From Methylomonas aurea (GTDB lineage: Bacteria; Pseudomonadota; Gammaproteobacteria; Methylococcales; Methylomonadaceae), in the NCBI RefSeq assembly GCF_024505045.1, contig NZ_JANIBM010000001.1, positions 186,001 to 250,000 of the forward strand: 64,000 bases of DNA, in the 5' to 3' direction. The position numbers and the translations under genes were made by a program. This document shows positions 46,681-55,807 of this stretch, piece after piece (positions within the stretch are counted from its first letter, which is position 1; each line of letters begins with the position of its first letter). The notes under the pieces were generated by a model, which was not told the DNA's origin, did not search any database, and was given only the letters and a program-made list of their open reading frames with translations.

Positions 46681-46830
46681 CTACTTAACACTCACCCTCC
46701 CCGCCAAACTATTCCCCTGCACCGCCTCGTTATACATATCAAACCCGTTAGCCGGGGGGATAGACGCACTGCCGGCTCTAGCGACGCGCCAAACTTGATA
46801 CAAGGTCAATTCACCCCCGGCTTGAGCAAG
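46681..46830 (-). pseudogene. diverged duplicate of the alpha-2-macroglobulin 3' end
   Basis: Reading the minus strand gives GGELTLYQVWRVARAGSASI followed by PPANGFDMYNEAVQGNSLAG and a VSVK stop. The intact gene ends GAELKLYQVWKATRPGNASI, PPASGFDMYNEAVRGNGVAG, VSVK. About 48 codons remain; similarity ends where repeat copy 2 starts. A partial copy of the 3' end of the gene at 48067-52962, in the same orientation about 1.4 kb away. Confidence 0.85.
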
Positions 46831-46842
46831 AAAGGAAAGAAA

Positions 46843-46912
46843 GGGGTCAGGTCTAGAAATATGGCTAAACCTTTCAAGGATGCTTAATTGCTAGACCTGA
46901 CCCTGTTTTGCT
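46843..46912. repeat. 70-bp inverted-repeat element, copy 2
   Basis: Same element as copy 1 (two differences in 70 bp), ends at 46844-46856 and 46891-46903. It sits exactly between the alpha-2-macroglobulin fragment and the decayed antitoxin fragment, so it marks a junction. Confidence 0.85.
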
Positions 46913-47056
46913 GCTCGCTTGGCTTTCGATGTATCCAGCGCTGCGGTAATGTCGATATCCTCATCAAATTGCTGTTCAAAATCTTTAGCTTTCAGGTGCG
47001 GGAGCGCCGAACGGAAATTAGTCGTATAGTTTCACTTCGCGGCCGGATCGGGTAAA
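46911..47056 (-). pseudogene. decayed toxin-antitoxin remnants (BrnT-like C terminus and CopG/BrnA-like N terminus)
   Basis: On the minus strand 47018-47056 reads FTRSGREVKLYD stop, like the C terminus of BrnT-type toxins. From 46995 down it reads KAKDFEQQFDEDIDITAALD and TSKAKRAAKQ, like the start of the CopG-type antitoxins that follow such toxins; the expected ATG is CTG here and the frame is cut by repeat copy 2. Assigned from pattern memory only. Confidence 0.5.
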
Positions 47057-47059
47057 CAA

Positions 47060-47296
47060 TCAAAATTCATCACCCGGCATAGGCTCCCGCCTAGGTACTT
47101 TTGCCAAAATTGCCTGAAGAGCCGATGCATCGGCCCGTTCGGCTCTAGCTTGCAGATATTCCTCGGTGGCGATCGCAGAAACCATTTCCGCTACGGCACT
47201 GGCAATGAGTTGATTAATCGATATACCTTCCTTGGTCGCCAGTTCTTTTAGATGACGCTGAATCGAATTGGGCAAAACCAAACTAAATTTTTTCAT
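47060..47296 (-). CDS. ribbon-helix-helix (CopG/HicB-type) small DNA-binding protein
   Basis: 78 aa. MKKFSLVLPNSIQRHLKELATKEGISINQLIASAVAEMVSAI has the beta-strand-helix-helix plan of RHH antitoxins and autoregulators. Its ATG shares an A with the stop of the SIMPL-domain gene (TAATG), so translation is coupled, a partner unusual for an antitoxin. No intact toxin gene is adjacent. The C-terminal tail is charged with Pro. Confidence 0.75.
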   Translation of the reverse strand: MKKFSLVLPNSIQRHLKELATKEGISINQLIASAVAEMVSAIATEEYLQARAERADASALQAILAKVPRREPMPGDEF

Positions 47297-48027
47297 TATC
47301 TATTCGAAAGACGATATATCACGTTGACACTTTTGGATATTTTAATTCTCGAAGGAATATATGTAATCTTAGCTGTATCGCTTTCTTTATGCTGACTTTT
47401 TTTAAACATCGGCGGATTTGGATTAGAAATCCCAAAAAACTCGTTCAAGCTGTGGAAGCCATCTTCCGAAATTGCATATGGATATTCTAATGAAGCATTC
47501 ATACCATTTGCCATATTTTCGGCTTTTCTTTTGGCGTCGGCGCAAGCCTCTTTAATTAATTCAGATTCTACTTGCTTGCGTTCAGCGATATCGAATTTAG
47601 TAGCGATATTGGACAAATTTGAAGTTTTCAAAAGCCAGTCCATAAAGGTAGTGTACTTATCAAGAGCGGGTAATATTATAGTGAATTTTTGGTTTACTTC
47701 GTACCCCAATATCTTAAGTTCTGTGTAATCCTTATCTTCTCGCACAACTGTTTTATCAATATCATAAGCCTCCAAATTATCTTTATCCAAACCTAAGGAA
47801 AAGTAAAAATTAATAATTTCCAAGCTTTGCTTTTTTACAATAGCAAGAGCTTTCTCCGATTTTTCATCAAAAACACTTACGCTAAAGGTTATAGTTGCGA
47901 TGTCTGGAGGAGTTTCTTTTTCTGCAGTACCAGTCGAGAATAAAATCGGAAAATCAGGCCACTGTGTGGCGAATACCGCTGTTGCATTTAAAGTCAACAA
48001 AATGAGCGTCAGTAGCTGCTTTTTCAT
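47296..48027 (-). CDS. exported SIMPL-domain (DUF541) protein
   Basis: 243 aa. Signal peptide (residues 1-21, ending VFA), then FSTGTAEKETPPDIATITFSVSVFDE and a long helical/beta SIMPL region with ACADAKRKAENMANGMNASLEYPYAISEDGF, typical of DUF541. Periplasmic or outer-membrane-associated, function unknown. GC is low relative to the neighbouring alpha-2-macroglobulin gene. Transcribed toward the RHH gene. Confidence 0.82.
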   Translation of the reverse strand: MKKQLLTLILLTLNATAVFATQWPDFPILFSTGTAEKETPPDIATITFSVSVFDEKSEKALAIVKKQSLEIINFYFSLGLDKDNLEAYDIDKTVVREDKDYTELKILGYEVNQKFTIILPALDKYTTFMDWLLKTSNLSNIATKFDIAERKQVESELIKEACADAKRKAENMANGMNASLEYPYAISEDGFHSLNEFFGISNPNPPMFKKSQHKESDTAKITYIPSRIKISKSVNVIYRLSNR

Positions 48028-48066
48028 ATTAGGTTCCCAGAATAAACGGATTGTCCGACAAATATA

Positions 48067-51000
48067 TTATTTGACGCTAACATTGCCAGCCACCCCATTC
48101 CCCCTGACCGCCTCGTTATACATGTCAAACCCGCTGGCCGGCGGGATCGAGGCATTGCCTGGGCGGGTGGCTTTCCAGACTTGGTATAGCTTCAATTCGG
48201 CGCCGGCTTGCAGTTTGGCGACGCGGACGATGCGGTCCGGGTAGCGTTGGGTTTCCTTGATGCCGGCCCAGTAGCTGTCGTCGCCGGCTTGCAATTTGGC
48301 GTCGGCCAGGTAGGTCTGGTCGTTTTCCTGGCCCTCCGCCAGCGACGGGATGCCGTCCTCGATCACGACGAAGTCGCTGCCGGCCGGCAAGCGGTTGGGT
48401 TCGGCGCTGCGTTTGATTTTGACCTCGCTGACCACGACGTCGCCGATGTGCAGCGCCTGACTCAGATCGACCGGTTCGCTGCCGCCGGCGGTAATCCGGC
48501 GGAAATTGCGTTGGATGCTGAGGCCATTGTCGCGGGCGACGACGGCCGGGTACGGCAGTTCGACTTGCAAGGTGGCGGATGCGATATCGGTTTCGCTGAG
48601 ATCGGCGATATGCAGATCGGCCAATTCGCCGACCGCCGGCAATTTGTCGAACCGGCCCAGATAGCCGCCCGGAATGGGTTGCAAGCTGCCCAACGCGGCG
48701 GATGCATTGGCGACTTTCAAGGTCCGGGCTTTTTGGCTTTGCGCGGCGGCGGCTTCCTTGCTCAATAACTCGCGGGTGTTGAAGATGACTTGGGCGGTAT
48801 CGTAAGTCGAAGTCCAGTAGCCGTGTTGCTGGCTCTGCAACAACAGCCGCTTCAGTCTGTTTTCCAATGCCGGCGGCAAGTCGCCCGCGGCCTGCAATGC
48901 GCCTAGCCCGGCGGATATTATGCTGGGCAAGCCGAAGCGGAAGCCGAGCCGGTCGTAGGATGCGCCGGGTTGGCTCTGATAAGCGGCCGGATCGATCGCC
49001 TCCAGCGCCTGCTGCAGGCGTTTGCCCAAGCGCTTGGCCAGATCGGGCTGGCTTTTCATTTGTTGGTTGAAGGCATGCCAGCTTTGGTTTTTGTAGGCCG
49101 CCAAAATGCGCAGCGCCGCAGTCAAGTCTTCGGCACCGGCTTGCGGGTCAGCGCCGACTTTTTCTACGAACTCGGCTTGCCGCTCCCAAGGCGCCTGGTA
49201 GATGTAACCGACCGCCGAATAAGCGGCCAGCGTAAAGCCGTCCAACACTTGCTCGGTATTGGCTTGTTGAGCCAACCACTCCGCGCCTTTGTTGTAGGCC
49301 GAGGTGGTGCCTTCCAGTTTCAGTTCCTCGGCATATTTCAAAGCCTGCATCGCGATCATCGTCACCGGCACGCTGGGGTCCGGATCGTTGGCCCACAACG
49401 CAAAACCGCCGTCGGCTTTCTGATTTTGGATCAATTTACGGATACCCAACGCCGCATTCTGCTTGGCGCGCTGCAAGGGTTTTTCCAGCGGTCCCAGTTG
49501 CTCGGGCTTGAGGCCGGCGCGTTCGATCAAATCCAGCAACACCAGATTCGGCACCGTGCTATGCGCCAGTTGTTCGGTGCAGCCGTAAGGGTATTGCACC
49601 AGCATCGCCGCCGCCTGCAAGGCCGCGCCAAGCAGGCCGGAGTTGACCCGTACCGTCAGTTGCGCGGCTTGGGCCTGCTCCGGAATATCGAAATGCAAAT
49701 GACCGTCGCGGCGTTCGGCGGCATAGACTTGCGCCATCGCCGCCGGCTGAATCGGCAAATCGAATTCCTCGGCACCGCCGACCTTGACCGTGTTCGGCGC
49801 GGTCAACGCCGCTTTTAAGCTGGCATTGCCGGCTTGCGGGCCGGCGGTCAGACGCAGCGGCCATAGTTGCTCGGCTTTGGCGGCCAAGTCGGCGCTCGGC
49901 GTTAGGTTGATATCCTGGCCTTGCAGATTGTCGCTCAAACTCAGATTGCCGGAGACTTTGACCGGATCGGGCCAATGGCTGGTCAATTTGACCGCCAATT
50001 CCACCTCGTCGCCGCTACGTAAAAATTGCGGGCCGACCATATCGACGGCGATGTCGGTTTTGGTGCGGAACTGGCCGGTGGTTTCGCCGAGGCGGCCGTC
50101 CTTATCGCTGGCCACGGCGGTGACCAGCCATTCGGTGACGTTGGCCGGCATATCGACGTCGATCGTCGCTGCGCCGTTGGCGTCGGTGACCACGTGCGGG
50201 AACCAGCCGGCGGTATCGCGCATGGCTTTTTTCGCCAGCTTGCTTTGGCTTTTCAAGGCACTCAGCGCAAAGTTGGGTTTGCGCAGCAAGTCGGCGTAGC
50301 CGTAGCCTTGCAAGTCGTCGGAATAGTAGGTCGACAGATTGCTGCGTTGCAGCGGATAGAAAAAGTCGAAAATGCCGGGGCGGAATTCGGCTTGCACCGC
50401 GTAAACGGCGCGATCGACGATAGCTACCGCCAGCTCGGTATTCGCCGCCGGGCTGCCGTCGGCGCGTTTGACCTGCAATTTGATTTGGGTCGGCTTCAAC
50501 GGTTCGGCTTCGGCTTGAGCCGGCTCGATGGCGATTTGCAGCCGCTTATCCCAGGGCACGATGCGGAAGCCCAGCGTCTGCTCTTTGTACTTGCCGCCGG
50601 CTACCGGCACCGTGACGGTGTGGTAAAAGCCGGTGCCGTATTCGGGTTTGGCAGTCACTTCGAACCAGCGGCTGCGGCCTTGGGCCTGGGCGCTACGGCT
50701 ATCGAACAATTTGGCGCCGGCCACGGTTTCCCAGATCGCCCCGGCTTCATTATTGCCCCAGGCTTTGGGTAGCAAGGCAAATATCTTGGCTTGCTCGCCG
50801 GGACTGAGGATTGTGGTTGGTGTGTACAGCTCCAATTCCGGATTGTCGGCCACCGCCTCGCCGCCGTTACCGGCGACGATCAACGTGGCCGGTTGCGAAG
50901 TAGAACTGTGGCTCATGCTGCGGCCGTCCAGCGTTTCCAAACGCGCCACGGCAGTCAAGCGGCCGAACTCTTTCAACGCCGGTATGTTGAGTTTTTGCTG

Positions 51001-52962
51001 GCCGTTGGCGTCGGTGGCAATATCCAGTTTCACCAAACTGCGCTTGCCGCTGCCGGGTTGCTCCAGCATCACGTCGACCACGCCGCCGGCCTTGGCTGCC
51101 GGTTTGCCGTCGGCGTAACTGGATTGCAGCAAAATCTGCAAATCCTGGTCGCCGACCGCCGCAACGGTTTTGTTAAAACGTAGCGCCGGCTGGGCTTCGG
51201 CCAGCGTGGCGTAAATGCTGTCGGTCAAAATCGCGCTGCCGCCGGCGGCATCCTGCGCCCGGACCATCAGCGTGTAGATCCATTCCTGTTCCGGTTTCGC
51301 CGGCTTGGCGTCGGTTTGGGCTTCGGCGGGCACGGTAAATTCGAAACTGCCGTCGCCGTTGTCGGCCAATTTGGCGGCGGTTTCCCACGGATTGCTGGCT
51401 TCGGCGGCCTGGCGGGCCTCGATCGAACTGAACAGGCGTTGCGGTTGGGTCAACGGTGCGGCGGATTTGACTTGGCCAAAATAATCGTTGCCGGCCGACA
51501 AGCCGGCGCCGGCCTCGTTCACAAATTGCGGCGCCTCGAATTTTTTGCGGTACAAAAATACTTCGAATTTGACGTTCTGCGGGATGCCGCCGCTGTAACG
51601 CTTGGCGCGGAATTTCAGATTGAACGGTTGCCCGGCCTGCACGCTTGGGCTGCGTTCCAGCCATTCCAGGTAAAAGGTCGGTTTGATGTAATCGCGCACC
51701 CGAAATTCGCCGCCGTACGCTTTATGGTCGATCTCGGCCAGCAAGCGGTATAAGCCGGGCGTCTGGCCGGGATCGAGATCGAAGCTGCCGGAAAACGAAG
51801 CGAAATCGGTCAATTGGCTATGGCCTTGCAAGCCGGTGGCGTTGCCGTCGGCGCGGATTAAAGACACGTCGGTTTGCCTGGATTGAAAGGCGGGAATCCG
51901 CAATTGGCCGTCCTGCAAATTGCGGACGATGCCTTTGTAGAAAAAGGTTTCGCCAGGCTTGAAGATCGGCCGGTCGGTCATCACGAATACCGCATCGTCC
52001 TTGGCCTGAGTCGGCAGAAAATCGGTCGCGGTCAACGCAGTGCGCGCTGCTGCGTTAGCGTTGGCGGCCGGCGCGTCGACCCGCACCAGCAGTTTGCCGT
52101 CCAGCACCCCGTCGGGATTGTTGAAGCGCAGTTCGCCGGCGGCATCGGTCGCGCCCGGCAAGTTCTGCCAGCGGCCGCGGCCGTCGCGGACGCTGACTTT
52201 GGCATTGGCTAGCGGTTGCAAATCGCGGTTCATCGCCCGCACCAACAATTGCTCGCTGGATTGCTTGACCTGCACCGCCAGGCTGCTGACTTGAATCAGG
52301 CACTGCGCCTCGGTCTTGCCCTGCACCGCCTGCAACAGATAGAGGCCGTCCGGCAACGGCTCGAGTGCGATCTGCCGAACTTTGTAGCGGTGCTCGCTCC
52401 AGGTGTCCTCGTTAAACCACCAACCCAGATCGTGGGTTTGCTGGCCGTTGCGCAACAGATCCAGATAGGTTTCCTTCACCACTTGAAAGCCCTTGGGCGG
52501 GGCGACCAGGATTTGCTGCGGCACGGCCGCCAACGGCTTGTCGGTCACGGTCAGTACCGAACCGCTGAACGGCGTGTCTTTCAATGACTTGCGAAATTCC
52601 ACATCCAGCATGCCGCGTAGCAATTTCAGCGGCGATTCGGCGTTGTTCAAGCCTTTTGCAAAATAATGGCCGGGATTGAGCTCGCTGACCGGCTGTTCGT
52701 AACTGCGGCTGACGTTGAATTGGCCGTCGAGAAAATTTTCCAGGTTGTCGGCTTTCAATACCCGGATCAACATCGGCTGGTCGGTGACGGTGTAATCCAG
52801 GCGGATGCTGGGCGATTCGCTGTTACTGAAACTGCGTTCGGCGGTCAGGTAGAACGGGCTGCCGGCGACGGCGGCAAACGGTGCGAGCATTAGCGCAAGC
52901 CCAATTGCCACGGCAAAACCCGCTAGCCGGTCGCGCAAAACCGTATTCAGAATTCGGTACAT
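48067..52962 (-). CDS. bacterial alpha-2-macroglobulin family protein with thioester motif
   Basis: 1631 aa. Signal peptide (to ~residue 33, AAVAG), MG-type beta domains, a bait-like region and the thioester site YPYGCTEQL (Cys1128), then a helical thioester-domain toroid with GGFALW and a C-terminal receptor-like domain. Traps proteases covalently in the periplasm, in the manner of E. coli YfhM. No lipobox at the cleavage site, so apparently not a lipoprotein. The usual PbpC partner gene is not adjacent. Start 52962 chosen for the signal peptide. Confidence 0.93.
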   Translation of the reverse strand: MYRILNTVLRDRLAGFAVAIGLALMLAPFAAVAGSPFYLTAERSFSNSESPSIRLDYTVTDQPMLIRVLKADNLENFLDGQFNVSRSYEQPVSELNPGHYFAKGLNNAESPLKLLRGMLDVEFRKSLKDTPFSGSVLTVTDKPLAAVPQQILVAPPKGFQVVKETYLDLLRNGQQTHDLGWWFNEDTWSEHRYKVRQIALEPLPDGLYLLQAVQGKTEAQCLIQVSSLAVQVKQSSEQLLVRAMNRDLQPLANAKVSVRDGRGRWQNLPGATDAAGELRFNNPDGVLDGKLLVRVDAPAANANAAARTALTATDFLPTQAKDDAVFVMTDRPIFKPGETFFYKGIVRNLQDGQLRIPAFQSRQTDVSLIRADGNATGLQGHSQLTDFASFSGSFDLDPGQTPGLYRLLAEIDHKAYGGEFRVRDYIKPTFYLEWLERSPSVQAGQPFNLKFRAKRYSGGIPQNVKFEVFLYRKKFEAPQFVNEAGAGLSAGNDYFGQVKSAAPLTQPQRLFSSIEARQAAEASNPWETAAKLADNGDGSFEFTVPAEAQTDAKPAKPEQEWIYTLMVRAQDAAGGSAILTDSIYATLAEAQPALRFNKTVAAVGDQDLQILLQSSYADGKPAAKAGGVVDVMLEQPGSGKRSLVKLDIATDANGQQKLNIPALKEFGRLTAVARLETLDGRSMSHSSTSQPATLIVAGNGGEAVADNPELELYTPTTILSPGEQAKIFALLPKAWGNNEAGAIWETVAGAKLFDSRSAQAQGRSRWFEVTAKPEYGTGFYHTVTVPVAGGKYKEQTLGFRIVPWDKRLQIAIEPAQAEAEPLKPTQIKLQVKRADGSPAANTELAVAIVDRAVYAVQAEFRPGIFDFFYPLQRSNLSTYYSDDLQGYGYADLLRKPNFALSALKSQSKLAKKAMRDTAGWFPHVVTDANGAATIDVDMPANVTEWLVTAVASDKDGRLGETTGQFRTKTDIAVDMVGPQFLRSGDEVELAVKLTSHWPDPVKVSGNLSLSDNLQGQDINLTPSADLAAKAEQLWPLRLTAGPQAGNASLKAALTAPNTVKVGGAEEFDLPIQPAAMAQVYAAERRDGHLHFDIPEQAQAAQLTVRVNSGLLGAALQAAAMLVQYPYGCTEQLAHSTVPNLVLLDLIERAGLKPEQLGPLEKPLQRAKQNAALGIRKLIQNQKADGGFALWANDPDPSVPVTMIAMQALKYAEELKLEGTTSAYNKGAEWLAQQANTEQVLDGFTLAAYSAVGYIYQAPWERQAEFVEKVGADPQAGAEDLTAALRILAAYKNQSWHAFNQQMKSQPDLAKRLGKRLQQALEAIDPAAYQSQPGASYDRLGFRFGLPSIISAGLGALQAAGDLPPALENRLKRLLLQSQQHGYWTSTYDTAQVIFNTRELLSKEAAAAQSQKARTLKVANASAALGSLQPIPGGYLGRFDKLPAVGELADLHIADLSETDIASATLQVELPYPAVVARDNGLSIQRNFRRITAGGSEPVDLSQALHIGDVVVSEVKIKRSAEPNRLPAGSDFVVIEDGIPSLAEGQENDQTYLADAKLQAGDDSYWAGIKETQRYPDRIVRVAKLQAGAELKLYQVWKATRPGNASIPPASGFDMYNEAVRGNGVAGNVSVK

Positions 52963-53386
52963 ATCAAAGCCCCCCGGCCGACAGTTATCGATGGCCGACC
53001 ATACGAAGCACCGGCTTTTCCGCAGTAGCATAGCCGCTAATCGGAGAAATGAAACGCTTGAGAATCGGCCGTGAGGTTTTGGGCTTGAAGCGCCGCACCG
53101 CTCGCGAGACGCAAAGGTTATTTTTTTCGGCTCCCGCAGGTTGTACGCGCGTTGTTGCGCGGTTCGCGCACCAAAGCCAACTATCGGTCCGGTTTGCCAG
53201 ATGATCCGGGCGCGGGCGATTTAGGAGCCGCACTTTTCCAGTTCGGCGATGGATTTCGGGTTCGAGAGTCGCTGCCCGCGCTATTTCGCCCGAGTAAATT
53301 GAAGTCGACAGGCGAGATTCGGTGCTGACGAAGGCGCGTTCGGCCACTGGTTTTATTGCGGAAATCGCATGTGAGGTAATCCTGAT
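52963..53386. other. intergenic region without a supported gene
   Basis: About 420 bp between the alpha-2-macroglobulin start and rmuC end. Frames on the minus strand (52985-53347, 53181-53390) look Arg/Ser-rich and composition-driven; no ribosome site or family signature. Likely holds the promoter of the alpha-2-macroglobulin gene. Confidence 0.45.
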
Positions 53387-54736
53387 TCATTCGCCGTCAC
53401 CCGCGTCCATTTGCTCGGTCAGGCTCTTGGGCAGTTTCTTTTTGACTTTCACGCCCAGGTCTTCGAGCGCGCCGGCTTGGCGCAACAGATTGCCCTGGCC
53501 GCTGCTGAGTTTGTTGACGATGCTGTCGTAGGTTTTTTGCACGGTGCTGAGTTGGTTGCCGAGTTTTTCGATGTCCTCGACGAAGCCGCGGATTTTGTCG
53601 TACAGCGCGCCGGCCTTGTCGGCGATCAGCCGGGCGTTTTCGTTTTGCTGTTCGTAGCGCCAGATGTTTTGGATCGTGCGCAGGGTTGCCAGCAGCGTGG
53701 TTGGCGTAACGACGACGATTTTGTGTTCGAAGGCGTCGTTGAACAATTTTTCGTCGCCCTGAAACGCGGCCATGAAAGCGGCTTCGATCGGCATGAACAG
53801 CAGCACGAAATCCAGCGAACGCAAGCCCTTCAAGCTGGAATAGTCTTTGCCGCTAAGGCTCTTGATATGAGTGCGCACCGCTTCGACATGTTGTTTCAGG
53901 GCTTCGCTACGTTCGGCGTCGCCTTCGCTGGAGCAGTAGCGCTCGTAGGCGTTCAACGATACTTTGGAATCGATCACCACGTCCTTGTTGTCCGGCAGGC
54001 GGACGATCACGTCAGGTTTGAACAGCCGGTTGTCCTGGTCGCGGAACGCGCTCTGAGTTTCGTATTCGATGCCCTTGCGCAGGCCGGATTGCTCCAGCAC
54101 TTTTTCCAGAATCATCTCGCCCCAATTGCCTTGGGCCTTGTGGTCGCCTTTCAAGGCGCGGGTCAGATTCAACGCTTCCTGGTTCATTTTCTGGGTGTCG
54201 CGGCGCAACGAAACGATTTCCTCGCGCAGGCTGATACGGTCTTTGGTTTCGTTGTCGTAAACGCTTTCCACCCGCTGCTTGAACTCGCCGAGCTGCTGCT
54301 TCAGCGGTGCTACCAGAGTTTCGATGCTGGTCTTGTTATGCTCGACGAACTGCTTGCCGCGTTCCTCGAAGATTCGATGCGCCAGATTTTCGAACTGGGC
54401 TTTCAGTTGATGTTCCGCATCCTGCAGCAAGCGGATTTTCTCTTCGTTGTGTTTGTGTTGTTCCTGCTGGCGGGTATTGAGTTCGGCGTTTTCGGTTTTC
54501 AAAGCCAGCAGTTGTTGCTGCAGCTCTTGCAAATCCGATTCGCGTTGAGCCAACAAGGCCAAGCGTTCCTCGGCCACCGCCAGTTTGACTACCTGTTGCT
54601 GTATCTGCTGTTGCTGCTGCTCGATTTGGCTAAACAAATTCCGCTGCCGTTTGCTTGCTCGCCACGCGCACACCGCGTAACCCGACAACGCCGCCAGCAG
54701 CGACACGGACAACAGCAACCCATTCCCTGTTTCCAT
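53387..54736 (-). CDS. rmuC: DNA recombination protein RmuC
   Basis: 449 aa. N-terminal membrane helix (residues ~7-25), a long Gln/Glu/Leu-rich coiled coil (30-190), then the RmuC nuclease-like domain: NWGEMILEKVLEQSGLRKGIEYE, KPDVIVRLPDNKDVVIDSKVSLNAYERY (Asp-x-Lys core) and VLLFMPIEAAFMAAF. Limits DNA inversions and rearrangements at inverted repeats. ATG at 54736 is preferred over the TTG at 54757. Lies 30 bp after the next gene's end. Confidence 0.93.
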   Translation of the reverse strand: METGNGLLLSVSLLAALSGYAVCAWRASKRQRNLFSQIEQQQQQIQQQVVKLAVAEERLALLAQRESDLQELQQQLLALKTENAELNTRQQEQHKHNEEKIRLLQDAEHQLKAQFENLAHRIFEERGKQFVEHNKTSIETLVAPLKQQLGEFKQRVESVYDNETKDRISLREEIVSLRRDTQKMNQEALNLTRALKGDHKAQGNWGEMILEKVLEQSGLRKGIEYETQSAFRDQDNRLFKPDVIVRLPDNKDVVIDSKVSLNAYERYCSSEGDAERSEALKQHVEAVRTHIKSLSGKDYSSLKGLRSLDFVLLFMPIEAAFMAAFQGDEKLFNDAFEHKIVVVTPTTLLATLRTIQNIWRYEQQNENARLIADKAGALYDKIRGFVEDIEKLGNQLSTVQKTYDSIVNKLSSGQGNLLRQAGALEDLGVKVKKKLPKSLTEQMDAGDGE

Positions 54737-54766
54737 CAACGAGAGTCTCTCAAGCAAATTTGCAAT

Positions 54767-55639
54767 TTATTTCGGTTTGATCGACAAATCGCCAATGGTG
54801 AAACCGATATCGAATCCTTGACCTTTGCCGATCAACACCAACGATATCTCGCCGCGGGTCAACACCTGGCGGTCGATCGAGTCGTTAAGGCCAAAGTGGC
54901 TACCCAACGAAATGTAGTTGCCGTATATTTCGCTGAGGTATTTGACGTCGGTGAAATAGCCTTCGCCTTCGATTTTGGAATAGCCGATGGTAAAACCGAT
55001 GCTTTTCGACGATAGGGAAACCTGTGCCTTTTCGCCGTTGCGGCAGCTTATTTCGCCGCTGCCGTCGTATTGCTTATACGCCAGTGAAAATCCCTCCAGC
55101 TTGTATTTCATGCTGCAAGTACCCAATTTTTTTGTCCTGAACTGCGCCTCCATATCCGCTTGGCTTGGCTGATCTGCCGCCGTCGTATCCGGCGATGGCT
55201 CGGTCGAGGGTTGCGCCGTTTGTGCTGGCGGTGCCTGGTCGAGCGGGTGGGTGATAAATTCGGCGTGGCCGAGTTCCGGAAACGCAACGGCTAGGCAAAC
55301 CAAACCGAGAATTGCAGGCTTAGCGCCCGCTGATAACCCACCACCGACATTAACCCGGCCGCTAAATATCGCCCACCGGCCTGGCGAAGGGGGCATCGTA
55401 TCCGGCTTAGACGGACGCTGTTCGAATGGAATACCTGTAGTAACGAGGGTCGGGTCGATAGTTCCACCGGGGAGGTTCGGCCTGAGTTTGCCCGAGCCCG
55501 GTGCGGCCAGTTCTGGATTTGCAGGGTTTAGGGTCGGATTAACTGTTTGGTAACCGCAGATTGGCGCTAGCCCGGTACGACGCTTGATTTTAAGCGAAGC
55601 GAAAAAGCGGCTTACGCCCTGATTTTGCAGTATGTCCAT
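54767..55639 (-). CDS. conserved hypothetical protein with internal signal-like helix
   Basis: 290 aa from the ATG at 55639. The first ~85 residues are Pro/Asn/Gly-rich and unstructured; a hydrophobic segment AILGLVCLAVAFPELGHA lies near residues ~107-124; then a globular C-terminal domain (LGTCSMKYKLEGFSLAYKQYDGSGEISCRNG, SIGFTIGYSKIEGEGYFTDVKYLSEIYGNYI, FDIGFTIGDLSI) of a kind seen in other gammaproteobacterial hypotheticals. An ATG at 55396 would make the hydrophobic part a normal signal peptide and may be the real start. Function unknown. Confidence 0.6.
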   Translation of the reverse strand: MDILQNQGVSRFFASLKIKRRTGLAPICGYQTVNPTLNPANPELAAPGSGKLRPNLPGGTIDPTLVTTGIPFEQRPSKPDTMPPSPGRWAIFSGRVNVGGGLSAGAKPAILGLVCLAVAFPELGHAEFITHPLDQAPPAQTAQPSTEPSPDTTAADQPSQADMEAQFRTKKLGTCSMKYKLEGFSLAYKQYDGSGEISCRNGEKAQVSLSSKSIGFTIGYSKIEGEGYFTDVKYLSEIYGNYISLGSHFGLNDSIDRQVLTRGEISLVLIGKGQGFDIGFTIGDLSIKPK

Positions 55640-55807
55640 CGTTACGCTCTGATCGGATTGGAAAGATAAATACCGGCAGCTGTCGCTAAACTGCGAACGC
55701 AACTGAAGTCACATGTTCAGTTGGTTCCTAATTTTCCAGATTACTTTACTCGAAAGAACGTAAAAAAGTTACACCGGGCGAGAATCCGCTATGCCTCCAT
55801 GCCCGAG

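Noticed and set aside
44835-46912. A complete insertion sequence with transposase
   Set aside because: Only short inverted-repeat elements are present; no transposase-like frame was found.
53411-55015. A 534-codon frame antisense to rmuC
   Set aside because: Phe/Leu/Gln-rich complement of the rmuC coiled coil with no recognisable domain.
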